Notes: generated from the sequence alone by a model not told the origin. Counted from the stretch's first letter, positions 34,801 to 44,141 are shown. The stretch is 64,000 bases of DNA from Cytobacillus oceanisediminis (GCF_022811925.1 NZ_CP065511.1:3341501-3405500), one strand, 5' to 3'. Numbers and translations: made by a program.

Positions 34801-37206
34801 TTCTTTATCATCTGAAGCTCTAACTAAGGCGACATATAAGTTATTAATATCATTTCCACCGCCAATAAGGAAATTGATTTCACCAGTTCCCGAAAGTTTG
34901 AAGTTAGCGGATTTAAGTACGCCCGTTTGCCCATCCCCTCCATCCTTTGCACCCCACAAGTGATAGTTGTTCACATGGTTAAACGGTCCGCCCCAGCCCC
35001 AATCTTTATCAGCTGTGACATCTTGATTAGTGAAGGCATCTCCTTCCACAATAGTCCACCCTGTTAAATCACCCGTCTCAAAATCTGGATTTTGAATCGT
35101 ATCGGTTATCACTGGGTCATTATTTAAAACATGAAAATCATCCACATTAATGTGCCCAAATCCTCCAGAATGATAGTCTGCAATTTTAATATACATTGCT
35201 TCTCCGATATATTCCGATGCATCCCAACTGACTCTTCGATAGGCTTCAGTATTGGAACCAGTAGCTTTAAAAAGCTCTTTGCCATCAGACGCCCGGACTA
35301 GGGCAACATATAGCTTGTTTATATCCTGTCCCCCGCCGGCAAGGAAATCAATCATTCCATTTCCCCCTAGCTTGAATACTGAAGATTTCATGACACCTGT
35401 ACGAAAATCAGAGTTTGCCTCACTCGCTGCCCCGGCAAATCCCCAAACATGGTAGGCTCCTTGTTGCTGAAAAGGGCCGCCCCAGAAGCTTGCAGCATTA
35501 GATACTGGATTATCAAATGCTGCCCCTACTTCGGTCCATCCTGATAAATCGCAAGTCTCAAAATCTGGATTTTCTATTTCATATGGCAGACTGTCTCCAT
35601 CAACGTCAATCTGGTCAATTTTTGAAACAAAAGAGGCGTTTTTCAAATCGTATACCGTTAATGATTTTAGGGAAACTTCCCCACCAGTTGAGTAAAGTTC
35701 AAGAGATTGATTTTTAGGATCAGGGAAGAATTGATCCGTTATCACCACATGGCCGTCATTGCCAAATACTTCAACAGATGCCCGGTCAACAATTAAATGG
35801 ATTTTAACGGTTTGATCAATAGCTGTTAACGGCGCTTCATGTCTGGCAGCAAAATCACCGTTAAAACTGGATTCACCCGCATCGGAACGGTCAACAAACA
35901 ATTTACTATTGCCTATATCATAACCAACCTTTGTTTCCCCGCTCGCCCCTTTTCGAATATTAAAACCAAACTCGGTTACCGCCGTTGAATTCAAATCAAA
36001 TTCAGCGATCATTTCATAGGCATCTCCAGTCACATTCGATAATACATTTTCTCCAGGAGTGATCACTTTATTTTCCATAACTTGCGGAGTACCCCTAAGA
36101 CTCGCCAGTTCCATTACAGGTTTTTGTTTAAGGCGAATCCCTTCTCCCTCAACCGTTGATAAGGTAAGTTCACGCGGAATCGACATTGTTCCTCTGAATG
36201 AGGATGTTGGAATATCCTGCCCATATTTCCAGTTATTCATCCACCCAAGCCATAAACGGCGTCCATCAGGAACATCACTCCATGAAACAGCCGCATAAAA
36301 ATCAGCGCCATAATCGGCCCAGAGAACTTTACCCGGATCATTGGCATTGGTGAAAGTCTTCCCATCAAAATCACCAATAAAATACTGCATCCCTGAACCG
36401 CCGGCAGGGGCCCCTTCACTGATACTGACAGCCAATACCCACTTTTTCTTTGTCGGATCTCCATCAACCGGAAGGGCAAATAAATCCGGACATTCCCATG
36501 TTCCCGCATGGGAGCCGTCATGGTTTCCAAATTCACTTACTTTCGTCCAGGCTTTTAAATCTCTCGAGTTATAAAAATAAATGCGGTCACCGGCTGAAAT
36601 AACCATGATCCACGTCTTTGTTTCCTCATGCCAAAATACCTTCGGGTCCCGGAAAACATCAACCCCATCTGACATCGGGATAACCGGATTTCCTTCATAC
36701 TTTGTCCAAGTACGGCCATTATCGTTACTATACGCTAAACTTTGAACTTGATGACCGCCTTTTTCTTGTGTAAAAACTGCAACCATCGGCGGTTTCGAAT
36801 CCTTTCCAAACCCGGTCGTATTGTTCCAATCAATAACGGTACTTCCAGACCAGATAAAGCCTTTTTCATCCGGATAGAGAGCAATCGGCAAGTGTTCCCA
36901 ATTGACCAAGTCTTTACTTACCGCATGTCCCCAATACATCGGCCCCCACTTTGGTTCAGTGGGATTATGCTGATAAAACAGATGATACTCCCCATCGTAA
37001 TACACCATGCCGTTGGGATCATTCATCCAGTTTTTTTCCGGAGAAAAGTGAAATTTCGATCGAAAAGGTTCATTTTCACTAACATCAGATAAAATGGATG
37101 TCTCATCCGATTCAGCCTTACTAGAAACAGTAGGCATAAACATCGAAATCATTAAGGAAAAAATGACCACAATCGATAATCCTCGATTTTTTACCTTTTG
37201 CTTCAA
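31840..37206 (-). CDS. Secreted modular fructanase with two GH32 units
   Basis: 1788 residues with TTG start (37206) after GGAGGGTGA. Layout: signal peptide 1-31; first GH32 (WMNDPNG, Asp63 nucleophile; RDP 186-188; WECP acid/base Glu238) with its beta-sandwich to about 525; two repeats of a WGWGGPF...HLWG module (about 546-695, 706-856); LamG-like domain about 860-1090; second GH32 from 1110, where the nucleophile position reads WMNEPHAP (Glu1130), RDP at 1262 and WELP (Glu1321); its beta-sandwich to about 1625; third module copy about 1640-1788. The modules resemble fructan-binding CBM38-type domains. It probably degrades extracellular levan or inulin; the second unit resembles endo-acting or transfer-type GH32 enzymes. 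Confidence 0.9.
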   Translation of the reverse strand: MKQKVKNRGLSIVVIFSLMISMFMPTVSSKAESDETSILSDVSENEPFRSKFHFSPEKNWMNDPNGMVYYDGEYHLFYQHNPTEPKWGPMYWGHAVSKDLVNWEHLPIALYPDEKGFIWSGSTVIDWNNTTGFGKDSKPPMVAVFTQEKGGHQVQSLAYSNDNGRTWTKYEGNPVIPMSDGVDVFRDPKVFWHEETKTWIMVISAGDRIYFYNSRDLKAWTKVSEFGNHDGSHAGTWECPDLFALPVDGDPTKKKWVLAVSISEGAPAGGSGMQYFIGDFDGKTFTNANDPGKVLWADYGADFYAAVSWSDVPDGRRLWLGWMNNWKYGQDIPTSSFRGTMSIPRELTLSTVEGEGIRLKQKPVMELASLRGTPQVMENKVITPGENVLSNVTGDAYEMIAEFDLNSTAVTEFGFNIRKGASGETKVGYDIGNSKLFVDRSDAGESSFNGDFAARHEAPLTAIDQTVKIHLIVDRASVEVFGNDGHVVITDQFFPDPKNQSLELYSTGGEVSLKSLTVYDLKNASFVSKIDQIDVDGDSLPYEIENPDFETCDLSGWTEVGAAFDNPVSNAASFWGGPFQQQGAYHVWGFAGAASEANSDFRTGVMKSSVFKLGGNGMIDFLAGGGQDINKLYVALVRASDGKELFKATGSNTEAYRRVSWDASEYIGEAMYIKIADYHSGGFGHINVDDFHVLNNDPVITDTIQNPDFETGDLTGWTIVEGDAFTNQDVTADKDWGWGGPFNHVNNYHLWGAKDGGDGQTGVLKSANFKLSGTGEINFLIGGGNDINNLYVALVRASDDKELMKATNTNWNESEAYTRIKWDAASYLGEEVYIKVVDHSTGEWGHINVDDFHVKNTGLIASWPLDEGSGSKTKDQVRGMEDPISYVFTNALYKPSTDPLWRDGIRNKALLFDGYSTWITRPADEVIKPTDALTIEAWVAPRSYEWGDLGQLSAIVNQHNKSASEGYILGMGRHGKWSFQASINGEWKEVWSAENKPLERNKWSYIVATFDKAEQKMKLFLNGELVGETATPKGAITPSSNDLLIGKHNSAAIINGAFTANMFNGMIDEVKMYNHPLSGEKVKENYDSFLRNFESHQLPIPDLAPNRSRYDGDRYRPQYHFIAPEHWMNEPHAPFYYNGKYHLFYQNNPQGPYWHQIHWGHAVSDDMVHWEDAPIALSPDGNSIAPDGVWSGGSAVDAEGNPVLLFTAGDDKKFPNQMTGLATSKDPEDPELKEWLMYDKPVTVQEPNLPAEEGEVWYGQFRDPYVWKDGDIWYQLVGSGIKGAGGTALLYTSKDLKNWEYKKPLLVGNYEQFPKTGQVWELPVFLPLGKDAKGVEKYVFFINPWFDGYSPHNVKYVWYWIGTWDKEKLEFAPDHTDPKQFDYGEHFTGPSGMVDGKGRSILFSIAQDRRTEQQHYDAGWAHNAGLPLELSLNSEGGLGIKPISELKSLRKKKLVSIKNMKTDKANTLLKNVKGDQLEIQLEIKPAAAEQVGLKLRKSSDEKEETLLFYDVKNQALNIDRNKSSLDPDIQKGVQGGELKIGKENLKLHIYLDRSMIEAYANGEKSITSRVYPTLSDALGLELWSSGGKAKVVSMKVWELGSAYGETVPAYWPDSDDGGNPVPESTELPNHDFQTGDLTGWTVVEGNAFSNEHVTKKDDWGWGGPFNQAADRIDPERYHLWGFNGEKGGDSLTGVLKSENFVLGGNGKIDFLIGGGANIDRLYIALVRASDGKELIKETGGNWEAYRRVYWDASDYIGEELYIKVVDFETGGWGHINVDDVNVPVAIKR

Positions 37207-37297
37207 CCCTGTTCACCCTCCAACATTTAATTGTCTCTTTCTTCAGAGAATGTGCTTACAAATAAACTGATAAGAGTTGAGGCTAATAATGATAGAT

Positions 37298-37915
37298 TCA
37301 ACGCCCCAATTCGTTCCTTTCATATTTAAGCAGCTGGTTAAACCACATTTGACATAAGTAATAAATCGCATAGGCTGTGAAACTTCCAGTGAACAAAATG
37401 GTAACTGGATAAAAATAGAACAGAGCTGTCTCTGCTCCAACAATGATCAATAATAGAACTGTTAAGACCGGGTTCATAAGTGAAAAAAGAAAGGCATTGC
37501 GAATCACGTTCTTCCAGCTTAGTTCGAAATGGACCATAATCGGAAAAAGATAAATAGAGATTGAACTAAACAACAAAAAGCCAACGACTAAAATGACATA
37601 CAGAATAAGCTGACGATCAGAACTGCTTGGATCGATGATCCTATAATCAAAATATAAGAAAAGTGCCAGTGCCGACCACATAATAGAGATAACGAAGCTT
37701 TGTTTAAAATTCTCCTTAAACATTTTCAAAAAGCTCTTTAAAATACCGTCCGTTTCCTTTTGTAAGATTCGGTAACGGACAACACCAAACATGGCTGCTG
37801 TTGCAGGAAAAAAGGTAACCAGGGGGAGCATGGTTATTACCCATAGCAAATTTAGCAGAACTAAATCTGAGATCGCATTTAATGCAGAATATAATCTATT
37901 GTTTAAACTGTTCAT
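37298..37915 (-). CDS. YesL-like DUF624 membrane protein
   Basis: 205 residues, about five membrane segments (near 18-45, 75-95, 103-125, 140-165, 168-190). The region LLWVITMLPLVTFFPATAAMFGVVRY is the DUF624/YesL signature. These genes sit beside lipoprotein-ABC transporters of the LplABC type for oligosaccharides, as here; the function is unproven, possibly assisting transporter assembly. ATG follows GGGGGAATGAC. Confidence 0.85.
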   Translation of the reverse strand: MNSLNNRLYSALNAISDLVLLNLLWVITMLPLVTFFPATAAMFGVVRYRILQKETDGILKSFLKMFKENFKQSFVISIMWSALALFLYFDYRIIDPSSSDRQLILYVILVVGFLLFSSISIYLFPIMVHFELSWKNVIRNAFLFSLMNPVLTVLLLIIVGAETALFYFYPVTILFTGSFTAYAIYYLCQMWFNQLLKYERNELGR

Positions 37916-37947
37916 CCTGTCATTCCCCCTGTCACCTTTTCACTGCC

Positions 37948-39441
37948 TTATCGCCACACAGATTTTAACGTGTAAAGCTCTAACGATTTCAATTTAACCT
38001 TTCCATTTTTTGCATAAAGCTCGATTTGCTTACTATCTTGATTTGGTAAGATTAAGTCTGTAATTACCGACACACCATCGTTCCCGAACAATTCTACAGA
38101 CAACTGATCCACTAAAACATGTAAGGTGATCTGATGATTCTCCGGCAGCAGAATGGACTCATGTTTCCCGGCGAAGTCCTCATGGAAAACCGCCTCTCCC
38201 GAATGGGTTCGATCTACAAATAAGGTTTGGTTTACCTGGCTATATCCAATAATCGTTTCTTCATTAGTACCCTTGCAAACCTTGAATCCAAATTCTTCGG
38301 CCGATCCAATTTCAAACTTGGCAATGATTTCGAATGTATTGCTTTTAATATTTGCCAAAAGACTTTGCTCAGGAACTACTACTTCGTTTTCTAGCACTTC
38401 CTTATCATGACGAAGACTCTGTAATTCACGAATCGGCTTTTGCACGAGCCTAATCCCTTCCACTGTTTTTTTTAACTCTAGTACTCTAGGAATCGTCATC
38501 GCACTTCGCCATTCTTTTGTAGGGATAACCTGGGCATAACGCCAGTTACTCATCCAGCCAATGTAGATCCTTCTTCCGTCCTCAGCCGGAATATCTGACC
38601 AGCTGACCCCCGCATAATTATCGCGGCCATGGTCAATCCAAAGAGTCGCCTCCGGCTCGTGATAATTGAAAAATGTTTTCCCATCAAAGTCACCAATAAA
38701 ATATTGCGTTCTCGATCCTTCTTTATATTTTGGGTCATTGCCAATGCTGACAAATAACACCCATTTTTTCTGATTGGAATCACCGTCAACAGGCAATTCA
38801 AACAAGTCGGGACACTCCCAAACACCCTGATGGGAGCCATGTCCTGCTCCAAATTCACTGGCAAACTCCCATGAAATTAAATTTTGGGAACAATACACTC
38901 TAACCGTTTGCCCTGCGGCTAATACCATGACCCATTGATTGGTCTCACGATGCCAGAACACTTTTGGATCACGAAAATCTGTAATACTTTCTTCTTGAAG
39001 AACAGGGTTTCCTTCATATTTTACCCATGTGCGTCCATTGTCTTTGCTATAGGCAAGACTCTGCCTTTGTCGTGGCCGATTTGAATCAGGGTATGTATCC
39101 GCATGGGTAAAAATCGCCACTAACCCCGATTTCCCATCAAAGAAACCGCTAGTATCGTTCCAATCTACCACAGCGCTGCCAGAAAAAATCGTCCCATGAT
39201 CATCTGGAGCTAAAGCAATTGGGAGATGCTCCCAATGAACAAGATCTTTACTTACCGCATGTCCCCAATGCATCGGCCCCCATGTTGTTCCATTGGGATG
39301 ATATTGATAGAATAAATGATATTCCCCATTATAAAACACCATCCCATTCGGGTCATTCATCCAGTTTCTTTCTGGAGTGAAGTGGAACTGGGGTCTGTAT
39401 TTTTCGGTATAATACTGTTGTTTTTCCAAAACGTTATTCAT
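37948..39441 (-). CDS. Intracellular GH32 fructosidase
   Basis: 497 residues with no signal peptide, so cytoplasmic. GH32 motifs are complete: WMNDPNG (Asp30 nucleophile), FRDPK (Asp158) and WECP (Glu209 acid/base), and a C-terminal beta-sandwich from about residue 345. Closest to levanase/exo-inulinase-type sequences rather than sucrose-6-phosphate hydrolases, yet intracellular, so it should trim imported fructo-oligosaccharides to fructose. It starts one base after the fructokinase stop in the same operon. Confidence 0.9.
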   Translation of the reverse strand: MNNVLEKQQYYTEKYRPQFHFTPERNWMNDPNGMVFYNGEYHLFYQYHPNGTTWGPMHWGHAVSKDLVHWEHLPIALAPDDHGTIFSGSAVVDWNDTSGFFDGKSGLVAIFTHADTYPDSNRPRQRQSLAYSKDNGRTWVKYEGNPVLQEESITDFRDPKVFWHRETNQWVMVLAAGQTVRVYCSQNLISWEFASEFGAGHGSHQGVWECPDLFELPVDGDSNQKKWVLFVSIGNDPKYKEGSRTQYFIGDFDGKTFFNYHEPEATLWIDHGRDNYAGVSWSDIPAEDGRRIYIGWMSNWRYAQVIPTKEWRSAMTIPRVLELKKTVEGIRLVQKPIRELQSLRHDKEVLENEVVVPEQSLLANIKSNTFEIIAKFEIGSAEEFGFKVCKGTNEETIIGYSQVNQTLFVDRTHSGEAVFHEDFAGKHESILLPENHQITLHVLVDQLSVELFGNDGVSVITDLILPNQDSKQIELYAKNGKVKLKSLELYTLKSVWR

Positions 39442-40428
39442 TTACGTTCTTCCTTTCTCAGGAATTCTTTTTAAAAACCTTTCAACCTGATCGATTGTTG
39501 GAATACTTGGAATTCCACCTTTTCCTTCTGTCGTTAGTGCCCCCATTGAGTTAGCGAAAGTAACCACTTCTTCAAAGTCTGCTGCCGTTAAATGATCTAA
39601 CGGTTTATTTATTTCAAGGAATTGATATAACACACCGCCAACAAAAGCATCCCCTGCTCCTGTTGTATCAACAACGTTTACTTCATATCCTTCTTTTTGG
39701 CCAGATACGTGTTTGCTTCGATAAAAACAGCCTTCTTGGCCAAGAGTTACAAATATAACAGCTGTGCCATATTGTTCCTGTAAAACTTCCGTTCCTTTTG
39801 CCGCATCACGATAACCAGTTAAAAATTCCAGCTCTTCCTCTGATATTTTCACTATATCTGCATATTCAAATCCCTTTAAAATCTGCCGTTTCGCTTCATC
39901 ATGTGACCGCCATAAAGGAATTCGCAAATTAGGATCATAAGAAACTGTCACCTTGTGCTTTTTTGCATATTCCAATGCAGTAAAAGTAGCAGCAGCTGCA
40001 GGTTCATTCGTTAATGATAAGGAACCGAAATGAAAGATTCGGGATTGTTGAATTGTCTCCTCATCAATTTCATCTTTCTCCAGCATGATATCAGCTCCTG
40101 GATTCCGGTAAAAACTAAAGGAACGATCCCCTTTTTCATCCAGATGAACAAAAGCCAGTGTGGTATTGACAGTTTCCGAGAATAAAAGATTACTAATATC
40201 AATCTTTTGGTCTTCTAGGACACACTTGAGCAGATGGCCAAATTGATCCTGGCCCACTTTTCCAATAAACGCCGTTTTCTTATTTAATCTGGAGAGTGCC
40301 ACAAGGACATTGGCCGGTGCCCCGCCAGGGTTGGTCTCAAATAATACATGCCCCTTTTCCGAATGACCGGAGGGGGTAAAATCAATTAATACTTCACCTA
40401 AAGCCGTGACATCATACATGTACATCAT
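39442..40428 (-). CDS. PfkB-family fructokinase
   Basis: 328 residues. N-terminal GEVLIDFTP and GGAPANVLVALSRL and the catalytic VDTTGAGDAFVGGVLY signature (general-base Asp near residue 250) identify the ribokinase/PfkB family; the set GEVLIDF and FRNPGAD indicates fructokinase. It phosphorylates fructose released by the intracellular GH32 enzyme to fructose-6-phosphate. Lies downstream of the binding-protein gene, across a partial terminator. Confidence 0.88.
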   Translation of the reverse strand: MMYMYDVTALGEVLIDFTPSGHSEKGHVLFETNPGGAPANVLVALSRLNKKTAFIGKVGQDQFGHLLKCVLEDQKIDISNLLFSETVNTTLAFVHLDEKGDRSFSFYRNPGADIMLEKDEIDEETIQQSRIFHFGSLSLTNEPAAAATFTALEYAKKHKVTVSYDPNLRIPLWRSHDEAKRQILKGFEYADIVKISEEELEFLTGYRDAAKGTEVLQEQYGTAVIFVTLGQEGCFYRSKHVSGQKEGYEVNVVDTTGAGDAFVGGVLYQFLEINKPLDHLTAADFEEVVTFANSMGALTTEGKGGIPSIPTIDQVERFLKRIPEKGRT

Positions 40429-40450
40429 CCCATTTTTTATTTTTTCAAAG

Positions 40451-40484
40451 AAAAGCCAGACAACTAGGGAGGTCTGGCTTTTTA
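40451..40484 (-). terminator. Partial terminator within the fructan operon
   Basis: Perfect 11-bp stem AAAAGCCAGAC / GTCTGGCTTTT with a 10-base loop. On the minus strand it is followed by TTTT-C-TTT. It lies between the binding-protein and fructokinase genes and would let the transporter be made in excess of the enzymes. Confidence 0.6.
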
Positions 40485-40490
40485 TCAGGA

Positions 40491-42128
40491 TTATTGCTTG
40501 TTATAGCGGTCCAATCCCTTTTGGTAAACTTTCATTAATTTATCGAGTCCCATATCATTTAATTGCTTCACATACGCATCCCATTCTTTTTCAATACCGC
40601 CCTCGACCAACCATTGCGCTTCTTTCTGTTTCACAAATGCTTTAATTTCAGGCTCAATCGTATTAATCACTTCCAGTTCTTCAGGACTAAAGAAGATGGA
40701 TGGGTAATTTTCCTGTACCATATACGGTTTGTAATACTGATCAAGTATTTGCAATCTTTCCTTCGCTCTTGGCTCCATATCTACCACTTTTCCAAAGTGG
40801 TCTTTTAGAACGGCAAACGGACCGCCTGGAGCAACCTTTTGACGCAATTCACCCATAGCCACGCCAGCAGGAAGCTCTTTATTCACTAACATGCCATTTG
40901 CATCTTCCTCGTAAATTTCACCGATAGGACCCCAGTTAATTTGGGCAGACATTTTTGGTTCATACAATTCATCAACCCAACGCATGGTAACCTCTGGGTT
41001 TTTGTTTGCTGATGTAATAACGAAAGCATCCCTGCCATACTCAGAATAATTGGAACGTCCAATGACAATCTTGCCATCCTTCCCTTTTAAAGGAGGCATA
41101 ACGACGTAGTCTTTCACTCGATCAGCACCAACTACTTCTGTATTTTCCCACCAAATGAATGAGCCTAGGATTGGATCCTGTGTTTTCCCTTTAGCAAATA
41201 GCTGCTCCGTCTTTTGAGTTACAACCTCAGGGTCAATTAAACCTTCTTTTACCCATCGGTTATAATACTTAATCGCTTCTTTAAATTCTGGCTGAATCGC
41301 TGCATAGATTACTTTTCCATCTCTCACGACGCGGTGATCCGCTTCAAATGGTGCATCCGGCAGGCCAAATAATCCGATTAAGTCCCCTTCATTCCCGCAC
41401 CAGCCGTTATACCAGAAAGTCAGGCCAATTTCATCTTGCTTTCCATTTCCATTCGGATCTTTTTCCTTAAATGCTTTTAGCACATCATGGTATTCTTCTA
41501 AGTTAGTTGGCATTTCAAGGCCTAGTTTTTCTAACCATGTTTTATTAATGAACATAATGTTAGGCATTCCGATAAGATCCATCTCTTCCGCACGTGGCAA
41601 GGAATAAATATGACCATCAGGTGCGGTTACCACTTTTTTTAAATCGGGTCTTTGTTCGAACAGCTTCTTTAAATTAGGAGCATATTTGTCAATTAACTCC
41701 TCTAAAGGTATAATGGTTCCGTTTTGGCCATATTGAACAAGGTCATGATCACTAAATCCAGAGGCATAAAACGCATCTGGCAGATCACCGCTTGCCAGCA
41801 TTAAATTTTTCTTTTCTTGATATCCATCTCCAGGGATATTATTCCATTTTATTTTTACGTTCGTTGCTTCTTGAAGTCGGTCAAAAATGACCATTTCTGA
41901 ATAGTCAGGTGCTAAAGGTGCCTTTGGTGAAACAATGTGTAACGTAACTTCTTTGTCGACAATCGGTAAGCCTGTTTCATTAAAGACAGCCTTTTCAGAT
42001 GGATCTGTCTTAGCGGAGTCGTTGTTAGAGCATCCTGTCATTGCTAATGAAGCACTTAACCCTAATACCAATGCCATGGAAACTTTCTTTTTGTTACTCT
42101 TAATTCTTTTCTTCATCGATTTAAGCAT
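40491..42128 (-). CDS. ABC transporter substrate-binding lipoprotein
   Basis: 545 residues from the ATG at 42128 (GAGGAGG upstream); the longer frame has no site. A long signal peptide ends in a lipobox (SLAMTGC, lipid Cys33). The mature part is a large LplA/YtcQ-type oligosaccharide-binding protein: PDAFYASGFSDHDLVQYGQNG, GWCGNEGDLIGLFGLPDAP and ADRVKDYVVMPPLKG. It captures fructo-oligosaccharides outside the cell and passes them to the two permeases. 34 bases downstream of the second permease. Confidence 0.9.
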   Translation of the reverse strand: MLKSMKKRIKSNKKKVSMALVLGLSASLAMTGCSNNDSAKTDPSEKAVFNETGLPIVDKEVTLHIVSPKAPLAPDYSEMVIFDRLQEATNVKIKWNNIPGDGYQEKKNLMLASGDLPDAFYASGFSDHDLVQYGQNGTIIPLEELIDKYAPNLKKLFEQRPDLKKVVTAPDGHIYSLPRAEEMDLIGMPNIMFINKTWLEKLGLEMPTNLEEYHDVLKAFKEKDPNGNGKQDEIGLTFWYNGWCGNEGDLIGLFGLPDAPFEADHRVVRDGKVIYAAIQPEFKEAIKYYNRWVKEGLIDPEVVTQKTEQLFAKGKTQDPILGSFIWWENTEVVGADRVKDYVVMPPLKGKDGKIVIGRSNYSEYGRDAFVITSANKNPEVTMRWVDELYEPKMSAQINWGPIGEIYEEDANGMLVNKELPAGVAMGELRQKVAPGGPFAVLKDHFGKVVDMEPRAKERLQILDQYYKPYMVQENYPSIFFSPEELEVINTIEPEIKAFVKQKEAQWLVEGGIEKEWDAYVKQLNDMGLDKLMKVYQKGLDRYNKQ

Positions 42129-42162
42129 TGATTTTCCTCCTCGTTTAATAAAAAGTTTTCTA

Positions 42163-43077
42163 TTAACCTTTAATTCCGCCAATCATAACACCTTTCACAA
42201 AATACTTTTGGACAAATGGATATACGATTAAAAGCGGAATAGAAGCTACAATAATCACACCGTATTTAATTAACTCTGAGACTCGTTGCTTCGCTGCCAA
42301 TGATTCCAAGTCACTGATCATCATCGTGGATGCTTCATTTTGAATTAAGATGTTTCGTAAGATTAATTGAAGCGGATATAAATTTTCATTATTTAAGTAG
42401 ATTAATGCATCAAAGTAAGAATTCCAGTGTCCAACTGCATAGAATAACACCATTACAGCGACAATTGGTTTGGATAGCGGCAGGACAATCTTCCAGAAAA
42501 ACTTGGCATCGGAACAGCCGTCCATTTTGGCTGCTTCTAGCAGCTCGTTAGGAATCGAAGTCTCGAAAAAGGTTTTCGCTACAATCACATTCCATACGGC
42601 TACAGCCTTCGGCAAGATTAATGCCCACATTGTATTAAGTAAACCTAAATTTTTTACTACTAAATAAGTAGGGATTAAACCGCCTGAGAAAAACATCGTC
42701 ATTAGAAACAAGAACATGATCACATTTCTTCCATATAAATCTTTTCTGGATAAGGCATAGGCTGCCATTAGGGTAAAAGAAACATTTACGATTGTTCCAA
42801 CAACTGTATAGACGATAGAGTTCTTATAACCCAGCCATATCTTGCTATCCTGAAAGATCCGTTCATATCCTTCGAAGGTAAGTTCTTTTGGCAGCAGCCA
42901 TACCTTACCATCGTAAATCATATTGGGATCACTAAATGAAGCAATCACGATAAAGTACAAAGGATAAACTACCAATATTAAGATGATTGCAACCAGGAAG
43001 ACATTAATAATATCAAACACCTTATCTTCCTTTGACCTTCTTGTAACCTTCTTATTTTTCAAAGCCAGTAAACCCAT
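42163..43077 (-). CDS. ABC transporter permease (LplC/YtcP type)
   Basis: 304 residues with six membrane segments and the inner-membrane EAA-type loop ELLEAAKMDGCSDAKFFWKIVLPLSKPI, which contacts the ATPase. ISDPNM near the start and the N-terminal VFDIINVFLVAIILILVVYPLYFIVI are typical of LplC-type sugar permeases. Forms the channel with the neighbouring permease. No ATPase gene lies in the cluster, so a shared MsmX-like ATPase encoded elsewhere is expected. Confidence 0.9.
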   Translation of the reverse strand: MGLLALKNKKVTRRSKEDKVFDIINVFLVAIILILVVYPLYFIVIASFSDPNMIYDGKVWLLPKELTFEGYERIFQDSKIWLGYKNSIVYTVVGTIVNVSFTLMAAYALSRKDLYGRNVIMFLFLMTMFFSGGLIPTYLVVKNLGLLNTMWALILPKAVAVWNVIVAKTFFETSIPNELLEAAKMDGCSDAKFFWKIVLPLSKPIVAVMVLFYAVGHWNSYFDALIYLNNENLYPLQLILRNILIQNEASTMMISDLESLAAKQRVSELIKYGVIIVASIPLLIVYPFVQKYFVKGVMIGGIKG

Positions 43078-43093
43078 TTTTCCTGCACCTCCC

Positions 43094-44050
43094 TTACCAT
43101 AAGCCTGTACCGGATAATTTCTTCGCGAACTTATTGACTGCTATTAATAAAATTAAGTTAATCACTGAATTAAACAATCCAACTGCGGCCGCAAAACTAT
43201 ATTGCGCCTGCTGTAAACCCATCTTATAAACATAGGTTGGGATAATTTCTGCTGCCGGCTGGTTCATCGGTGTTTGTAAAAGATAGGCTTTTTCAAATCC
43301 AATATTCATAATGTTGCCAACTGATAAAATTAATAGAATAACAGCCGTAGGCATAATGGCTGGAATATCCACATGAAAGATCCGCTGCCACTTATTAGCC
43401 CCATCCATAACCGCAGCTTCATGCAGTTCCGGACTGACTCCTGCTAAAGCTGCCAGATAAATAATGGCAGCCCATCCTGTTTCTTGCCAAACACCAGAAG
43501 CGATATACAATGGTTTAAACCAATCCGGTTTTGCCATAAACGAAATCGGATCGCCGCCGAAGATCAGGATTAAGTTATTAATAAGTCCATTGTTTGAAAA
43601 GAAAACATAGATCATACCTGCTAATACAACCACTGAGATAAAATGCGGTGCATAAACTACGGTCTGAACGAAACGTTTGTACTTTTCACTCCTAATTTGA
43701 TTCAACATCAGAGCAAGAAAAATCGGAAGCGGGAAACCAACGATTAATTGAGTAACGCTGAGACCAAGCGTGTTTTTTATAAGGGTCCAAAATTGATAGG
43801 AATCGAAGAATCGCTCAAAATGCTTAAATCCGACCCAAGGACTTCCCATAATCCCTTTTGTTGCCACAAAATCTTTAAAAGCAATTAATACTCCATACAT
43901 CGGGACATAATGGAATACAATAAAATAAATTAATGCCGGTAAAATAAATAAGTAGAGCTGGTAATTGCTCAAGATTTTTTTTAACTTTATTCTTTTTTTA
44001 CTTTGCATAGGTGAATCAATCACATGATTTGCCTTCCTTGCCAATTCCAT
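43094..44050 (-). CDS. ABC transporter permease (LplB/YteP type)
   Basis: 318 residues, six membrane segments. The EAA loop is SPELHEAAVMDGANKWQRIFHVDIPAIMP. NYQLYLFILPALIYFIVFHYVPMYGVLIAFKDF is diagnostic of LplB-type permeases. First gene of the fructan operon after the regulator; its start lies 77-91 bases from the nearest LacI operator site. GGGG just before the ATG. Confidence 0.9.
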   Translation of the reverse strand: MELARKANHVIDSPMQSKKRIKLKKILSNYQLYLFILPALIYFIVFHYVPMYGVLIAFKDFVATKGIMGSPWVGFKHFERFFDSYQFWTLIKNTLGLSVTQLIVGFPLPIFLALMLNQIRSEKYKRFVQTVVYAPHFISVVVLAGMIYVFFSNNGLINNLILIFGGDPISFMAKPDWFKPLYIASGVWQETGWAAIIYLAALAGVSPELHEAAVMDGANKWQRIFHVDIPAIMPTAVILLILSVGNIMNIGFEKAYLLQTPMNQPAAEIIPTYVYKMGLQQAQYSFAAAVGLFNSVINLILLIAVNKFAKKLSGTGLW

Positions 44051-44126
44051 CCCCTTACCCCGCTTTCATGTATTTTTTTGTTAAATTATAACTAAGATTT
44101 AATAAATCACTTACTCTTGCATTCTG

Positions 44127-44141
44127 TTGAAACGTTTCCAA
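44127..44141. promoter_or_regulatory. LacI/cre-type operator
   Basis: TTGAAACGTTTCCAA, a near-perfect palindrome of the GAAACGTTTC class, in the promoter region of the fructan operon. A possible -10 hexamer (TATAAT, minus strand, 44085-44090) lies between it and the permease start. Confidence 0.7.
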
